64,000 nt of DNA from an uncultured Ignatzschineria sp. (GCA_945639195.1 CALZEE010000002.1:288817-352816), one strand, 5' to 3'. Shown: positions 36,550 to 47,194, counted from the stretch's first letter. The notes: generated by a model from the sequence alone, not told the origin. Translations and numbers: made by a program.

Positions 36550-38613
36550 CTATTTTGGCTCTATCAGCCAAATCAAAGGCTTTAACTCGCGCATCACAAA
36601 ACGAGCAGGAGGAGACTTTTTCTCATGAAGCGTTGGGTTCATTCGTAATTTTACGAGCTGAAAAATCTCATTAAACTCTGCAATAGATGTCGCATCAACC
36701 TTTTCAAGCAAACTGCTAAGATAAGAGAGTTGCGATAAAATTGACTGCATCTCAATCAGCTCATCATTAATTTCAGAGATATCATGCTGTCTATTTTTCG
36801 CGGGTTCATCCTTCATTCTCTCCAGAGAGTTAGAAAGAGAGACTATCGAGGTTTGCGCTGTTCTCAAAGCAAGCTTAAGATCGGCATCATCATCGCTTGT
36901 TTGTAGCAACTTCCACTTCTCAATTTCCAGCATCACATTGAATAAATTATGGCGAGCTGTCGAAATTAATTTAGGAAGGCTGACCTTCTCCCAACTCGGT
37001 AAAATATGACTAAATCCTAGCGCAATTGCCGCAGCAAGCACCGTATCAATAATTCGCTCTAAAGAGATACTAAAACCTTGAACCGTGCTTAAGTCCTTAC
37101 TAATATTCAATAAAATTAAGACATAAACCGTCGTGAATGTGACACTAAGAGGATTATGAATGCGGATCAAACCATTATTTAAAATTACAGAAGCAAAGAG
37201 AATCGATAGAAGTCCCAAAGTTGAGATCTCTGTCGAAATAAGAATCCCACCAACAATACATCCGATAATCGTCCCAACAATTCGATTTCGACTTCGCTCT
37301 TTTGTCAGGCTAAAACCTGGGCGCATCAAACTCAATAGGGTAAAGGCAATCCAGAAACCGTGAGAGAGGAAATTCGTCCAGTTTACTAATAAAAGCGCAA
37401 ATAACATCGCTAATGATGATCGTATCGCAAAACGCATAATCGGCGATTTTAAAGTGAAATTATCCTTTAAGTAATCATTAGACCAATAAGAATGAGAAAG
37501 GAACTTTTTAAGCTTATGGCGAGGGAAAGTTCCCTCGAGTTCCTCATCATCCACTAAGAATGAACGAATACGCTCGAGATTACGTGAAAGTGACCATACT
37601 TTACGGAAATGGTTAGCGACGATTTGATAAGCATCCAACTCATCTCCCTCAAGCTCTTTACGACGTAAGAGCTCCAGCTCATACTCAAGCGCGCGAAGTT
37701 CTGCTTTAAACCCCAATCGCTTTAACATATCACCAGCACGCAGCGAGTACATCCCCATCTCTTCCAGATTACTCCCGGCCTTAGAAAAGCTATCACGGAA
37801 GAAGATCTGCAGATCACTATTTGGGTACATTTCACGTATGACAATAAAGTCTTGTAATGGAATGGTCGCAATTTCTCGTGTCTCAACCAGCAGTAACAGC
37901 TCATTAATCATCTGATTAAGTCGATGATCTTTCTCATAATCAAGTCGAAATAACAGATCTCTCATAACTTGCAGCTCTTCAAGTAATTCAGATTGTGAGT
38001 TAATAAAATTCTTAAACTCATTCTCAATGACAACATTTTGACGGTAACACTTCGAGAGCGCTTTCAGATAGCGAGAGAGTAAGAAATAGATTCCAGAGAG
38101 ATTTTGGCGAATAATGTAGATCTGCAACAGCTTAGTCACTAACATACTAAAACCAAAGTAAAAAAGCGCGCCAAAACAGAAATAAGCCAAATATACAAAG
38201 GGAGTTGCCGCGACATTAGAAGCAGCAAGCAGGGCAGTAAAGCCCACAATAAAACCTAAGGCCGCAAATTTCGCTCTAAAGGAATAGATAAATGCCACGA
38301 TAAATGAGACACCTGAGAGCGATAAGATCTTTAGAAGATGTATCCCTGGCGCTTGAAATATAAAGACTAAAGTAATAAGGATGATCGCGATAAAAGTTCC
38401 AAACATCTCATTACGTTTATGCTTTAACGTGCCTGTCTGATCCGCGATAGACATCGTTAAACTGCCATAACCAGCAATCATCAATATAGGTAGAGGGATA
38501 TTAAAGCAGTAAAGAATCGCCACAGGGATAAAGATCCCTAATGCCATTTTTACGCCCATCGCAAAGTCACTACTAAAAAAGAATCGATAAGTGGCAGTAA
38601 TAATATGATTCAT
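36550..38613 (-). CDS. FUSC-family inner membrane protein (YccS/AaeB-like)
   Basis: 687-residue protein with two blocks of about six transmembrane helices (about 10-165 and 390-530 from the chosen start), each followed by a cytoplasmic helical domain. This is the fusaric acid resistance/YccS layout. RPGFSLTKERSRNRIVGTII is the FUSC signature in the second half. It may export aromatic acids or similar compounds, but no substrate can be named. ATG 38613 (MNHIITATYRF) is preferred; the longer frame begins at TTG inside an inverted repeat. No membrane-fusion partner is adjacent. Confidence 0.88.
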   Translation of the reverse strand: MNHIITATYRFFFSSDFAMGVKMALGIFIPVAILYCFNIPLPILMIAGYGSLTMSIADQTGTLKHKRNEMFGTFIAIILITLVFIFQAPGIHLLKILSLSGVSFIVAFIYSFRAKFAALGFIVGFTALLAASNVAATPFVYLAYFCFGALFYFGFSMLVTKLLQIYIIRQNLSGIYFLLSRYLKALSKCYRQNVVIENEFKNFINSQSELLEELQVMRDLLFRLDYEKDHRLNQMINELLLLVETREIATIPLQDFIVIREMYPNSDLQIFFRDSFSKAGSNLEEMGMYSLRAGDMLKRLGFKAELRALEYELELLRRKELEGDELDAYQIVANHFRKVWSLSRNLERIRSFLVDDEELEGTFPRHKLKKFLSHSYWSNDYLKDNFTLKSPIMRFAIRSSLAMLFALLLVNWTNFLSHGFWIAFTLLSLMRPGFSLTKERSRNRIVGTIIGCIVGGILISTEISTLGLLSILFASVILNNGLIRIHNPLSVTFTTVYVLILLNISKDLSTVQGFSISLERIIDTVLAAAIALGFSHILPSWEKVSLPKLISTARHNLFNVMLEIEKWKLLQTSDDDADLKLALRTAQTSIVSLSNSLERMKDEPAKNRQHDISEINDELIEMQSILSQLSYLSSLLEKVDATSIAEFNEIFQLVKLRMNPTLHEKKSPPARFVMRELKPLIWLIEPK

Positions 38614-38640
38614 AATGGCTTTAAACCCCTTTAATTCAAA

Positions 38641-38686
38641 GTGCCACCCCAAGCGCGATAATGATATCGTCCTGGGATGGCGCTAA
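38641..38686. repeat. Imperfect inverted repeat upstream of the FUSC gene
   Basis: GTGCCACCCCAAGCGCGATA and TATCGTCCTGGGATGGCGC flank ATGA to give a long, bulged GC-rich hairpin in AT-rich DNA. It has no T run, so it is not an obvious terminator. Confidence 0.6.
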
Positions 38687-38712
38687 CACCTCAATTTATA
38701 ATAAAAAAGAGA

Positions 38713-40032
38713 TTAGAAGAGTACAAACTTCAGTAAGAATAGTCCGGCAATAATATAGGTTGCAGGATGAATGTCTCTGAATTTCCCAGTTCCTAATTTA
38801 AGCGCAACAAAACTAATAAATCCAAATGCAAAGCCTTCAGCAATAGAGTAGGTAAATGGAACCCCTAATACTAAAAGCGCCGCAGGAATTGAATCTGTTG
38901 GTGAGTCCCACTCAACTTCTGTCAACTCACGTAGCATTAAACCGGCAATATAAACCAAAGCAGGGGCTGTTGCATAAGCAGGAATTGACGCCGCTAATGG
39001 GGAGAAGAATATTGCTAAAATGAAGCATGCTGCAATCGCAAGCGCCGTCAAACCTGTACGACCACCTGCTTGCACACCCGAGGTACTTTCCACATAAGCA
39101 GTTACTGAGCTCGTCCCCAACATACTTCCTGAAAGAATTGCGGTACTATCTGCAAAAAGCGCACGACTAAAACGCTTTTTAGCCTGTGGGACTTTCTTCT
39201 CATCTAATAAGCCACCGCGTTTGGCAACACTCATCAAAACGCCTGTCGCATCAAATAACTCGACTAAAACAAGCGCAATAAGAATTTGAATAAAGCTACC
39301 GCTTAAGACTTTTTCGAAGCTTAACTGGAAGAAGGTCGGCGCAAGTGATGGCGGCGCTGAGACAATCCCTTTAAATTCAGTATGTCCTAAAATCGCACTT
39401 AATACCGATACAACTAAAATACTAATTAAGATCGCACCTCGAATTTTGAAGTTATCGAGTACAACAATCAAGAAGAATCCTAAAATTGCATACAGCGCAC
39501 CGTGCGTTGATAGATCGCCTAAACTTACAAGTGTGGCTGAGTTTGCCGTGATAATTCCTACATCAGGATTAGATAATCCGATAAATGCTAAGAATAAACC
39601 GATACCAGCTCCTACGGATGCTCGTAATGATTTTGGAATTCCACTAATAATCCAAGTACGGAGTCCTGTTGCCGTTAAGATAAAGAAGACCACTCCAGAA
39701 ACAAATACAGCCCCTAGCGCTTCTTGCCAAGTATAGCCAAAGCCCCCTTGTGCTATCGGCGCTGCGATTGTGAAAGCAAAGAATGCATTAAGCCCCATTC
39801 CCGGCGCTAATCCAACAGGGTAGTTTGCCGCAAATGCCATGACAAGTGTACCAATTGCTGCAGCAATACACGTTGCCATAAAGATAGAGCCATAGTCCAT
39901 CCCTGTCTTTGATAATAAGTAAGGGTTTACGAAAATGATATATGACATCGTTAAGAATGTCGTAATCCCGGCAATGATCTCTGTCCGAACAGTGGTCTGA
40001 TGCGCTTTTAATTGAAACAGTTTCTCTAACAT
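38713..40032 (-). CDS. NCS2-family purine permease (guanine/hypoxanthine, AzgA type)
   Basis: 439-residue permease with about 12-14 membrane helices. GITTFLTMSYIIFVNP (residues 22-37), NYPVGLAPGMGLNAFFAF and ALVLVELFDATGVLMSVAKRGG are signatures of the AzgA/PbuG/GhxP subgroup of the nucleobase:cation symporter-2 family. GSMLGTSSVTAYVESTSGVQAGGRTG is the conserved central block. Substrate is most likely hypoxanthine/guanine or adenine. No purine riboswitch is seen in the short upstream region, which instead holds the terminator of terC. Confidence 0.93.
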   Translation of the reverse strand: MLEKLFQLKAHQTTVRTEIIAGITTFLTMSYIIFVNPYLLSKTGMDYGSIFMATCIAAAIGTLVMAFAANYPVGLAPGMGLNAFFAFTIAAPIAQGGFGYTWQEALGAVFVSGVVFFILTATGLRTWIISGIPKSLRASVGAGIGLFLAFIGLSNPDVGIITANSATLVSLGDLSTHGALYAILGFFLIVVLDNFKIRGAILISILVVSVLSAILGHTEFKGIVSAPPSLAPTFFQLSFEKVLSGSFIQILIALVLVELFDATGVLMSVAKRGGLLDEKKVPQAKKRFSRALFADSTAILSGSMLGTSSVTAYVESTSGVQAGGRTGLTALAIAACFILAIFFSPLAASIPAYATAPALVYIAGLMLRELTEVEWDSPTDSIPAALLVLGVPFTYSIAEGFAFGFISFVALKLGTGKFRDIHPATYIIAGLFLLKFVLF

Positions 40033-40057
40033 GACGCGTCCTTTATGCGAAGAGAAT

Positions 40058-40085
40058 TAAAAAAGTCCCGTAGGTAACGAGACTT
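40058..40085 (-). terminator. Terminator of the terC-family gene
   Basis: On the minus strand AGTCTCG-TTACCTA-CGGGACT then six T residues, with one T-G wobble. Confidence 0.85.
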
Positions 40086-40093
40086 CTCAAAAC

Positions 40094-41095
40094 TTAAGAT
40101 TTTTTAGATTTAGGGGTGATTAAAAGAGAGAGAACAATCGACCCGATCAATGTGCCAAGTATGACACTCAGGGACAGAGCGATTGGTAGATGGTAATCGA
40201 AGTAGAGAATCAACATCTTAATACCAATGAAAATAAGGATAATTGCGAGACCATATTGTAAAAGATGGAATCGTTCAGCCATATCTGCAAGTAAGAAATA
40301 CATTGCTCGAAGCCCTAGAATTGCAAAAACATTCGAGGTCATAACAATGAAGGGGTCTGTTGTCACAGAGAAAACAGCAGGCACAGAATCCACTGCAAAA
40401 ATCACATCTGAAATCGTGATTAAAACTAATACTAAAAAGAGCGGTGTCGCATATCGTAAGCCATCTTTAAAGATAAAGAAGTGCTCTTTATGATAATCAT
40501 CTGTCGTTTTGAAGAGTCTTTTTGTAATCTTAATGATCTTATTTTGACTTAAATCGGCCTCATCATCATGACCAAAGCACATCTTAATCCCAGTGAAGAG
40601 TAGGAATGCCCCAAATACATAGAGTATCCACTCAAATTTAGAGATTAGGAAGCTTCCAATCAAGACCATCACAACTCGTAAAAATACAGCTGCTAATACC
40701 CCATAAACGAGCACGCGACGTTGATATATATTAGGGACTTTAAAGTAACTAAAGATTAGTAAGAAAATAAAGATGTTATCAATCGATAACGATTTTTCAA
40801 CGACATAACCTGTCAGGAATTCTAATGATTTACTCAAAGCAAATTGACTATTATCTCCTACAGATGCCGGCAAACTCTCTGCTGGAATCATATATTTGAT
40901 ATATGCCCACAAGCCCAGATCAAAAAGTAGTGCAACTGTAATCCAAATTAACGTCCAGATTAAGGCCTCTTTGGCACTCACTTTGTGATCACCGCTTGCC
41001 TTTAAGGCAAACATATCAATCAAAATCATTATGGAAACAACTATTCCAAACACTACATAAAGTGTTGGTGAACCGATAGAAACATGATCGATCAC
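40094..41095 (-). CDS. TerC-family membrane protein (Alx-like)
   Basis: 333-residue integral membrane protein with nine or so helices. LTGYVVEKSLSIDNIFIFLLIFSYF and LVLITISDVIFAVDSVPAVFSVT carry the paired acidic residues (EKSLSIDN, DVIFAVDS) of the TerC family, whose members export manganese or calcium or load metal on secreted enzymes. Length and N-terminal helix arrangement match Alx more than the short TerC types. No yybP-ykoY manganese riboswitch is seen in the 56 bp upstream, in contrast to E. coli alx. It lies downstream of gshA in the likely rnt-gshA-terC unit. Confidence 0.93.
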   Translation of the reverse strand: MIDHVSIGSPTLYVVFGIVVSIMILIDMFALKASGDHKVSAKEALIWTLIWITVALLFDLGLWAYIKYMIPAESLPASVGDNSQFALSKSLEFLTGYVVEKSLSIDNIFIFLLIFSYFKVPNIYQRRVLVYGVLAAVFLRVVMVLIGSFLISKFEWILYVFGAFLLFTGIKMCFGHDDEADLSQNKIIKITKRLFKTTDDYHKEHFFIFKDGLRYATPLFLVLVLITISDVIFAVDSVPAVFSVTTDPFIVMTSNVFAILGLRAMYFLLADMAERFHLLQYGLAIILIFIGIKMLILYFDYHLPIALSLSVILGTLIGSIVLSLLITPKSKKS

Positions 41096-41151
41096 GAAGT
41101 GATACCTCTGCTTTAGTGAAATAAAAGTCTAAAAATAAGGGGAGTAAAATA

Positions 41152-42702
41152 TCAGAATTTAAAGTAGTTATCTAGATATTCTGAAAAAGGAATTTGGGGC
41201 TGTCTTTCTATCGCTTTTTGTTTATCAAGCGCAGCTTCTACTTCTTGCATAAATTCGCTTACTAGAGAGTCATCTAATGGCAACCAATCATGAATATAAT
41301 GTCGTTTCGCTTGTTCTAGGAAAAACGATTGATAAGACATGCCACTCTCTTTTAATGCCGCTAAAACTTTTGAAGAAGGTAGTAGTGCAGGGTTATCAAT
41401 TTTTTGTTGCATTGATGCTAACGTTTCAAGATATTTTTCGCCTAGAATCTCTGCGATAGGGGTTAACCAAGCTAGGACATTCTCTAAAGCGGCTCTTAAA
41501 GTATATGTTTCCCCTTCAATCATCATGGCTGTCGCTAAGTCTTGACCTGTTTTTGCAACAACTTTTAAATTTTTCTGATTATGCTCATACTCTTTCTGAG
41601 AAAGAGCGGGGGCATCGGTCAAGATAGCAGCGGTCAAGAAGAGTTGGATAAAACGCATCGACTCAATATCGATTCCTTCAGCCACTAGCGGGTTAATATC
41701 AATGGAGCGAAGCTCAATATACTCAATCCCTCGCTTATTAAGCGCCGTCAGGAAGTTTTCGCCTGAACGCATAATTTGTTTAGGTCTGATACTCGCGTAA
41801 TATTCATTTTCAATCTGTAAGATGTGATTGTTAATCTGATTATATTCACCATTTTCAATCACCGGGATTTGCGAAAAAATATTACAAGGTGTTGAGATCG
41901 CGAATTGAATATTTTTAGTAAACTCTTCAATGCTATTAAAGGAGACATCAAAATGACACTTATTATTGCCATACCCGATATCTGAAAGGCGAAGCGATTC
42001 ACCGTTAGGAAGATAGCTATCTGTCTCATTGAGAGATGCAAAATCATTCACTTTCCCAGCTAAGAAACTCTTATCCATTACCGGAGAAGCCCCTAAGAAG
42101 AAAGGTATAATATACCCATAACGAGAAACATTACGACAGGCGTGCAAATAACGAGACGTCTTAAATGATTGCGCAGAATCCTCATTCCCTAATGCAGTCT
42201 GAAACTGCTGCAAAAAGGCATCTTTCAAAGAAAAATTGTAATGAATCCCTGAAATCACTTGCATCATTTTTCCATAACGAAGACTCAATCCTTTACGATA
42301 AAGCGACTTCATTTTTGCATCATTCGAGGTGCCATATTTTGCAATGACAATTTCCTCTTCTGATGAAATAAAAGGCGGCATTGAATTGGGCCAAAAGACC
42401 TCATCATCAAGTTTACTCAAGGTAAATCGTTGAATATCACTTAAATCTTGAAGCGCCTTCTCAGGACTCTCCACAGGATCTGTCACAAATTCTAATAGAG
42501 ACTCTGCGAAATCTGTGGTGATATGACTATGTGTTAATGCAGAACCGATGGCCGCAGGGTGATCTTGATCACTAATTTTCCCACTTTGGGCATTGATCCT
42601 CAAAGTTTCTCGTTCAAGACCAATATTCACCGAAGCAATCATCTTTTTAGATTCACCAAGGAGTGCGAGGTTGTGCTGTAAACGATTCTGCAAATTATCC
42701 AT
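41152..42702 (-). CDS. gshA: Glutamate--cysteine ligase
   Basis: First enzyme of glutathione synthesis, joining Glu and Cys with ATP. The 516-residue chain is the proteobacterial type 1 enzyme: GLERETLRIN (30s; metal and ATP site), THSHITTDFAESLLEFVTDP, and MMQVISGIHYNFSL are signatures, as is RGIEYIELRSIDINPLV. No fused ATP-grasp domain is present, so it is not the bifunctional GshF; gshB must be elsewhere. It lies 48 bp after rnt. Confidence 0.96.
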   Translation of the reverse strand: MDNLQNRLQHNLALLGESKKMIASVNIGLERETLRINAQSGKISDQDHPAAIGSALTHSHITTDFAESLLEFVTDPVESPEKALQDLSDIQRFTLSKLDDEVFWPNSMPPFISSEEEIVIAKYGTSNDAKMKSLYRKGLSLRYGKMMQVISGIHYNFSLKDAFLQQFQTALGNEDSAQSFKTSRYLHACRNVSRYGYIIPFFLGASPVMDKSFLAGKVNDFASLNETDSYLPNGESLRLSDIGYGNNKCHFDVSFNSIEEFTKNIQFAISTPCNIFSQIPVIENGEYNQINNHILQIENEYYASIRPKQIMRSGENFLTALNKRGIEYIELRSIDINPLVAEGIDIESMRFIQLFLTAAILTDAPALSQKEYEHNQKNLKVVAKTGQDLATAMMIEGETYTLRAALENVLAWLTPIAEILGEKYLETLASMQQKIDNPALLPSSKVLAALKESGMSYQSFFLEQAKRHYIHDWLPLDDSLVSEFMQEVEAALDKQKAIERQPQIPFSEYLDNYFKF

Positions 42703-42750
42703 ACAAATTCTCTTTTCTAACAGGGTTCTAAATGAGGCGACTAACCGACG

Positions 42751-43422
42751 TTAACGTTCGTCAATTGGATCGTCATGCGACTGGAAGAGCTCAATATTAA
42801 AGCCGACTTTTTCTTGCCACATATTCACAATATTACAGAATAATTCTGCGGTTTTCTCTGTGTCATAAAGGGCAGAGTGCGCCTTGCTATGATCCCAATC
42901 AATGCCGGCAGCACCAATAGCTCTTGCTAATACGGTTTGTCCATAAGCAAGTCCTGCAAGGCTCACCGTATCAATGACAGAGAAAGGGTGGAAAGGGGAG
43001 TTTTTAATGCCGGTACGTTCTATTGCCGCATTTAAAAACCCTAAGTCAAAATGCGCATTATGACCGACCAAAATCGCTCTAGTGCAACCTTTTGCTTTCA
43101 ATGCATCTCTGACGAGCTGGAAAACTTTCTTTAATGCTTCCTTCTCTGAAACTGCAAAACGAAAAGGATTGTCGACCTTAATACCATTAATCTTCATTGA
43201 ATCAGGATTTAGAAGCAGTCCTTTTGCCGGCTCAACATGCGTAGATACTGATTCTGCGGTACTTAAAAATCCAGATTCATCCATATCGATAACAACGGCC
43301 GCAATTTCTAAAAGCGCATCCGTTCTGGGGTTAACACCGCCTGTTTCAACATCAATAACAACGGGTAAAAATCCACGAAAACGCATCGAGATAGGGGGTG
43401 GGGATTGTAAGTGGTCAGCCAT
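42751..43422 (-). CDS. rnt: Ribonuclease T
   Basis: 3'-5' exoribonuclease of the DEDDh group that trims tRNA CCA ends and stable RNA 3' ends. [22 protein letters not shown] (ExoI, Asp/Glu), [16 protein letters not shown] (ExoII) and [14 protein letters not shown] (ExoIII, His and Asp) are complete. The [15 protein letters not shown] start block is specific to RNase T. 223 residues, normal. It is the first gene of the probable rnt-gshA-terC unit. Confidence 0.96.
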   Translation of the reverse strand: MADHLQSPPPISMRFRGFLPVVIDVETGGVNPRTDALLEIAAVVIDMDESGFLSTAESVSTHVEPAKGLLLNPDSMKINGIKVDNPFRFAVSEKEALKKVFQLVRDALKAKGCTRAILVGHNAHFDLGFLNAAIERTGIKNSPFHPFSVIDTVSLAGLAYGQTVLARAIGAAGIDWDHSKAHSALYDTEKTAELFCNIVNMWQEKVGFNIELFQSHDDPIDER

Positions 43423-43535
43423 AACTATGAAGAGATTCTTCTCGCCTTTTATTGTCAGTGTAAATTATATCAATTAGATGGAATCACCCCAATGAAAATT
43501 AAAAAATTTACTCTCAAGGGATCATTCCATAAGTT

Positions 43536-43574
43536 AAAAAAGGGCGTTCAATATTAGAAGTTCACCCTTTTTAA
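43536..43574 (-). terminator. Candidate terminator of clpPX
   Basis: On the minus strand an AAAAAGGG / CCCTTTTTT stem, with extra weaker pairs, ends in a T run just after clpX. Confidence 0.7.
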
Positions 43575-43584
43575 TCATCATACT

Positions 43585-44862
43585 TTATGCTTTCGTTTCT
43601 GCTGCACCCGTAGTTTCTTCTGCATAAACGATTTCAGGAGCGACTTTTTCAGTAACACAATTTTCATGCACAATCACTTTCTGAACATTATCTAAAGAGG
43701 GTAGATCAAACATCGTATCTAATAGAAGATGTTCAATAATACTTCTCAATCCACGAGCCCCTGTTTTTTTCTCCAATGCCTTCTTCGCGATGGCTTGAAG
43801 CGCTTCATCAGTAAAGACAAGCTCAACGCCTTCCATTTCAAACAGGTAAGCAAATTGCTTAGTAATCGCATTTTTCGGCTCTGTTAAAATATTCACTAAT
43901 GCTGTAGTGTCAAGCTCTTCCAATGTTGTAATAACCGGTAAACGTCCGATAAACTCAGGAATTAAACCATATTTTGCCAAATCTTCAGATTCAACTTCCG
44001 CAAATAATTTTGACAGATTTTTTGCTTCATCCGTTGTCTTCACTTCCGCACCAAAGCCGATACCGCCTTTTGATTGTCGTTGTTCAACAATTTTTTCAAG
44101 CCCTGAGAATGCGCCACCACAAATGAAGAGAATATTACGTGTATTCACTTCAATGAGCTCCGCATTGGGGTGTTTTCTACCACCACTTGGAGAAACTGAT
44201 GCCGTGGTTCCTTCGATGATTTTAAGAAGCGCTTGCTGCACGCCTTCACCAGAAACATCACGTGTAATAGAAGGGTTTTCGCTACGGCGAGAGATTTTAT
44301 CGATCTCATCAACATAAATAATGCCGGACTCTGCACTCTCAATATCAAAATCACAGTTTTGTAATAGTCGTAAAACGATATTCTCAACATCTTCACCAAC
44401 GTATCCCGCTTCTGTCAACGTTGTTGCATCTGCAATCGCAAAAGGTACATTCAGACTTCTTGCAAGTGTCTCAGCTAAAAGCGTCTTACCCGAACCAGTA
44501 GGCCCTATAAGAAGAATATTACTTTTGCTAAGTTCGATATCGTTATCGCCACTTAAACGCTCACTCTCAAGACGCTTATAGTGATTATAAACCGCAACGC
44601 TTAAGGTACGCTTTGCGTGGGACTGCCCAATCACATATTGATCTAAATCTTCATAGATCTCTTTAGGAGTTGGAAGACTCTCTTCAGCTTCTGCCAAAAT
44701 GTCTGCTTGCACATCTTCCACAACGAGATCGTTACAGAGCTCAATACATTCCTTGCAAATATAAACGCCATTTCCTGAGATGAGGCGTTCAGCTTCGCTC
44801 TGATCTTTACCGCAGAAAGAACATTCAACACTTTTGGTCGGTTTATCTGTTTTATTACTCAT
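43585..44862 (-). CDS. clpX: ATP-dependent Clp protease unfoldase ClpX
   Basis: AAA+ unfoldase that feeds ssrA-tagged and other substrates to ClpP. The N-terminal zinc domain is [15 protein letters not shown]...[10 protein letters not shown] (four Cys). Walker A is GPTGSGKT, Walker [11 protein letters not shown], and the IGF loop for ClpP docking appears as GIGFGAEV. Arg-finger box [12 protein letters not shown] is present. 425 residues, normal. Follows clpP with a 148-bp gap. lon does not follow it, unlike in many gammaproteobacteria. Confidence 0.98.
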   Translation of the reverse strand: MSNKTDKPTKSVECSFCGKDQSEAERLISGNGVYICKECIELCNDLVVEDVQADILAEAEESLPTPKEIYEDLDQYVIGQSHAKRTLSVAVYNHYKRLESERLSGDNDIELSKSNILLIGPTGSGKTLLAETLARSLNVPFAIADATTLTEAGYVGEDVENIVLRLLQNCDFDIESAESGIIYVDEIDKISRRSENPSITRDVSGEGVQQALLKIIEGTTASVSPSGGRKHPNAELIEVNTRNILFICGGAFSGLEKIVEQRQSKGGIGFGAEVKTTDEAKNLSKLFAEVESEDLAKYGLIPEFIGRLPVITTLEELDTTALVNILTEPKNAITKQFAYLFEMEGVELVFTDEALQAIAKKALEKKTGARGLRSIIEHLLLDTMFDLPSLDNVQKVIVHENCVTEKVAPEIVYAEETTGAAETKA

Positions 44863-45010
44863 TTTACGAATCTACTCCGAGAATTTTAGTTTGATTGCCC
44901 ATAAGGCAATCTTCATATTTATCTACTATTTATGAATCTTCACTGACTCTACCGCCGCTGCATCCTCCCAAATAATACAAGGAAAAGCAGGGCGATATAA
45001 TCTGTTCTCT

Positions 45011-45619
45011 CTAGCGTTTGGTAATGACTTTATCGATCAAACCATACTTCACCGCTTCTTCTGCGCTCATGAAGTTGTCTCGATCAGTATCTTTCTCAAT
45101 CTGTTTAACCGTTTTATGGCTATGATGCGCCAAGAGTGTATTCAATTGTTTCTTTATTTTAAGCATCTCTTTAGTATGGATTTCAATATCCGATGCTTGC
45201 CCTTGATAACCGCCTAATGGTTGGTGAATCATCACTCTTGCGTTAGGAAGCGCAAAGCGTTTGCCTTCAGTGCCCGCTGTGAGCAAAAATGCGCCCATAC
45301 TACAAGCTTGGCCTAAACACATGGTTGATACGTCTGGTTTAATAAACTGCATCGTATCGTAAATAGACATGCCTGCGGTCACTGATCCACCAGGCGAATT
45401 GATATAGAGATGAATATCTTTATTAGGATCTTCAGCTTCTAAAAACAGCATCTGGGCGACGATTAAGTTCGCCATATGATCTTCTACTTGACCCACCATA
45501 AAGATGATTCGTTCTTTTAAAAGACGCGAGTAGATATCATAAGAGCGCTCGCCTCGACCAGTCTGCTCTACAACCATCGGCACTAACTGTGACATTTCAG
45601 TATCTATAATAGAAGACAT
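45011..45619 (-). CDS. clpP: ATP-dependent Clp protease proteolytic subunit
   Basis: Serine peptidase barrel of the ClpXP machine. Catalytic Ser107 lies in GQACSMGAF and His132 in VMIHQPLGG. The oxyanion-region [19 protein letters not shown] is intact. ATG 45619 ([20 protein letters not shown]) matches the family N-terminus and has a GGGATTAGGG purine run upstream; the 40-residue extension of the open frame is not supported. 202 residues. The usual upstream partner tig is absent; serC is divergent instead. Confidence 0.98.
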   Translation of the reverse strand: MSSIIDTEMSQLVPMVVEQTGRGERSYDIYSRLLKERIIFMVGQVEDHMANLIVAQMLFLEAEDPNKDIHLYINSPGGSVTAGMSIYDTMQFIKPDVSTMCLGQACSMGAFLLTAGTEGKRFALPNARVMIHQPLGGYQGQASDIEIHTKEMLKIKKQLNTLLAHHSHKTVKQIEKDTDRDNFMSAEEAVKYGLIDKVITKR

Positions 45620-45822
45620 AACCCTAATCCCTTTTATGGTTTTCAACCAATTAATCTCTTTCAAACGAACTAGTTTAGCAGAAAACCGATGCTTTTTATG
45701 AATATAATTCAACATCAGAATATTTATTCTGTAAAGCATGAAATATCTGTCCTATCGTAGTAATATAAACGGCGTTTATTTGTAGACAACTTGAATGAAT
45801 TTCAGCTAAAAGGATGAGTGCC

Positions 45823-46923
45823 GTGAGAGATACTTTTAATTTTTGTGCAGGACCCGCAACAATGCCTTATACCGTGCTTCAAAAAGCACAAGATGAACTA
45901 CTAGATTGGCAAAAACAAGGCGCTTCGGTAATGGAAGTTTCCCACCGAGGAAAAGAGTTTGTTGCGCTCGCAAAAGAGTGCGAAGCGGATCTTCGTGAGC
46001 TCCTCGATATTCCTGTAAATTATAAAGTCCTCTTTCTTCAAGGCGGAGGCCTTGCGCAATTTGGATTGATTCCACTCAACCTTCTTGGAAATCGCGTTGG
46101 TGACGGCAAAACGTCCATCGATTACTTAGAGACAGGAGTTTGGTCTAAAAAATCAGCGATTGAAGGTGCTCGCTATGCGGCGTCAAACATTATTTATAGT
46201 GGCAAAGAAGAGGGATATATCGATGTTCCTGATAAAAATGCGATTAACGTTAACCCTGAAAGTGCATACCTTCATCTCTGTTCTAATGAGACAATTAACG
46301 GCGTAGAGTTCTTTTACGATATCAAAAACTGCCCAATTCCAGTTGTCGCTGATATGAGCTCTAACATTCTTTCTAAAAGAATTGATGTAAGCCAATATGG
46401 CCTTATTTATGCAGGCGCACAAAAAAATATTGGGCCTGCAGGCTTAACACTCGTCATTGTTCGTGAAGACCTTCTCGGCAAAGCATCCCCATTTGTACCA
46501 GATGCCTTGAATTATACGTTGCAAGCAAAGAATGACTCTATGCTTAACACACCGCCAACATTTGCCATTTATCTCATGAGTCTTGTATTAAAAGAACTTA
46601 AAGAGAAGGGTGGACTTGAAGAGATGGAAAAATTAAATCATAAAAAGTCTTTCTTACTCTACAACACAATTGACAATAGCCGCCTCTACCGTAATCCGGT
46701 GCATGTCGATGCTCGCTCAAATATGACCATTCCTTTCACGCTAGCAGATCCTACGCTAGATGCACTTTTCCTCAAAGAAGCAGAAGCACATAAACTGATA
46801 AATTTAAAAGGCCATCGTAGTGTTGGCGGCATGCGTGCAAGTATCTACAATGCTATGCCAATAGAGGGCGTGATTGCATTAACTAACTTCATGAAAGATT
46901 TTGAAGCAAGACATTACGCTTAA
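45823..46923 (+). CDS. serC: Phosphoserine aminotransferase
   Basis: PLP enzyme for serine (3-phosphohydroxypyruvate) and pyridoxine biosynthesis. FNFCAGPATMPYTVLQKAQDE is the SerC start motif; VADMSSNILSKRIDVSQYGLIYAGAQKNIGPAG holds the PLP Lys (AQKN). The GTG at 45823 (MRDTFNF) has AAAAGGA eight bases upstream and gives the family-like N-terminus; the ATG at 45814 sits directly against that purine run and is the alternative. About 366 residues, normal. Divergent from clpP. Confidence 0.95.
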   Translation: MRDTFNFCAGPATMPYTVLQKAQDELLDWQKQGASVMEVSHRGKEFVALAKECEADLRELLDIPVNYKVLFLQGGGLAQFGLIPLNLLGNRVGDGKTSIDYLETGVWSKKSAIEGARYAASNIIYSGKEEGYIDVPDKNAINVNPESAYLHLCSNETINGVEFFYDIKNCPIPVVADMSSNILSKRIDVSQYGLIYAGAQKNIGPAGLTLVIVREDLLGKASPFVPDALNYTLQAKNDSMLNTPPTFAIYLMSLVLKELKEKGGLEEMEKLNHKKSFLLYNTIDNSRLYRNPVHVDARSNMTIPFTLADPTLDALFLKEAEAHKLINLKGHRSVGGMRASIYNAMPIEGVIALTNFMKDFEARHYA

Positions 46924-47194
46924 GTCCCCAAATCAAATCTTCTAATTAAGGCATGCATAGCCTAATCACAAAGAGCTAGAGATTTATTCTCTAGCTTCTT
47001 CTTTTTCACAGATCGAAGTGCAAGGTTGCACTTTACTTCTATTCATTGCTATAACTAATGAATCGTCTTTATAAAAAATCAAACAATTAGTGTTCATTTC
47101 GTTATACTTTAATACGTGAAACCGAATGTATACAATCACATAACGTAACGAATCAGTGGCGTGATAATCAAACAAGATATGGGTGTAAAACGCA

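Noticed and set aside
41096..41151. Manganese (yybP-ykoY) riboswitch before the Alx-like terC gene
   Set aside because: Only 56 bp separate it from gshA, and none of the aptamer's conserved blocks are present.
46984..47175. 63-codon minus-strand ORF between serC and prc
   Set aside because: Low-complexity, no ribosome site, and it overlaps the region needed for the prc promoter.
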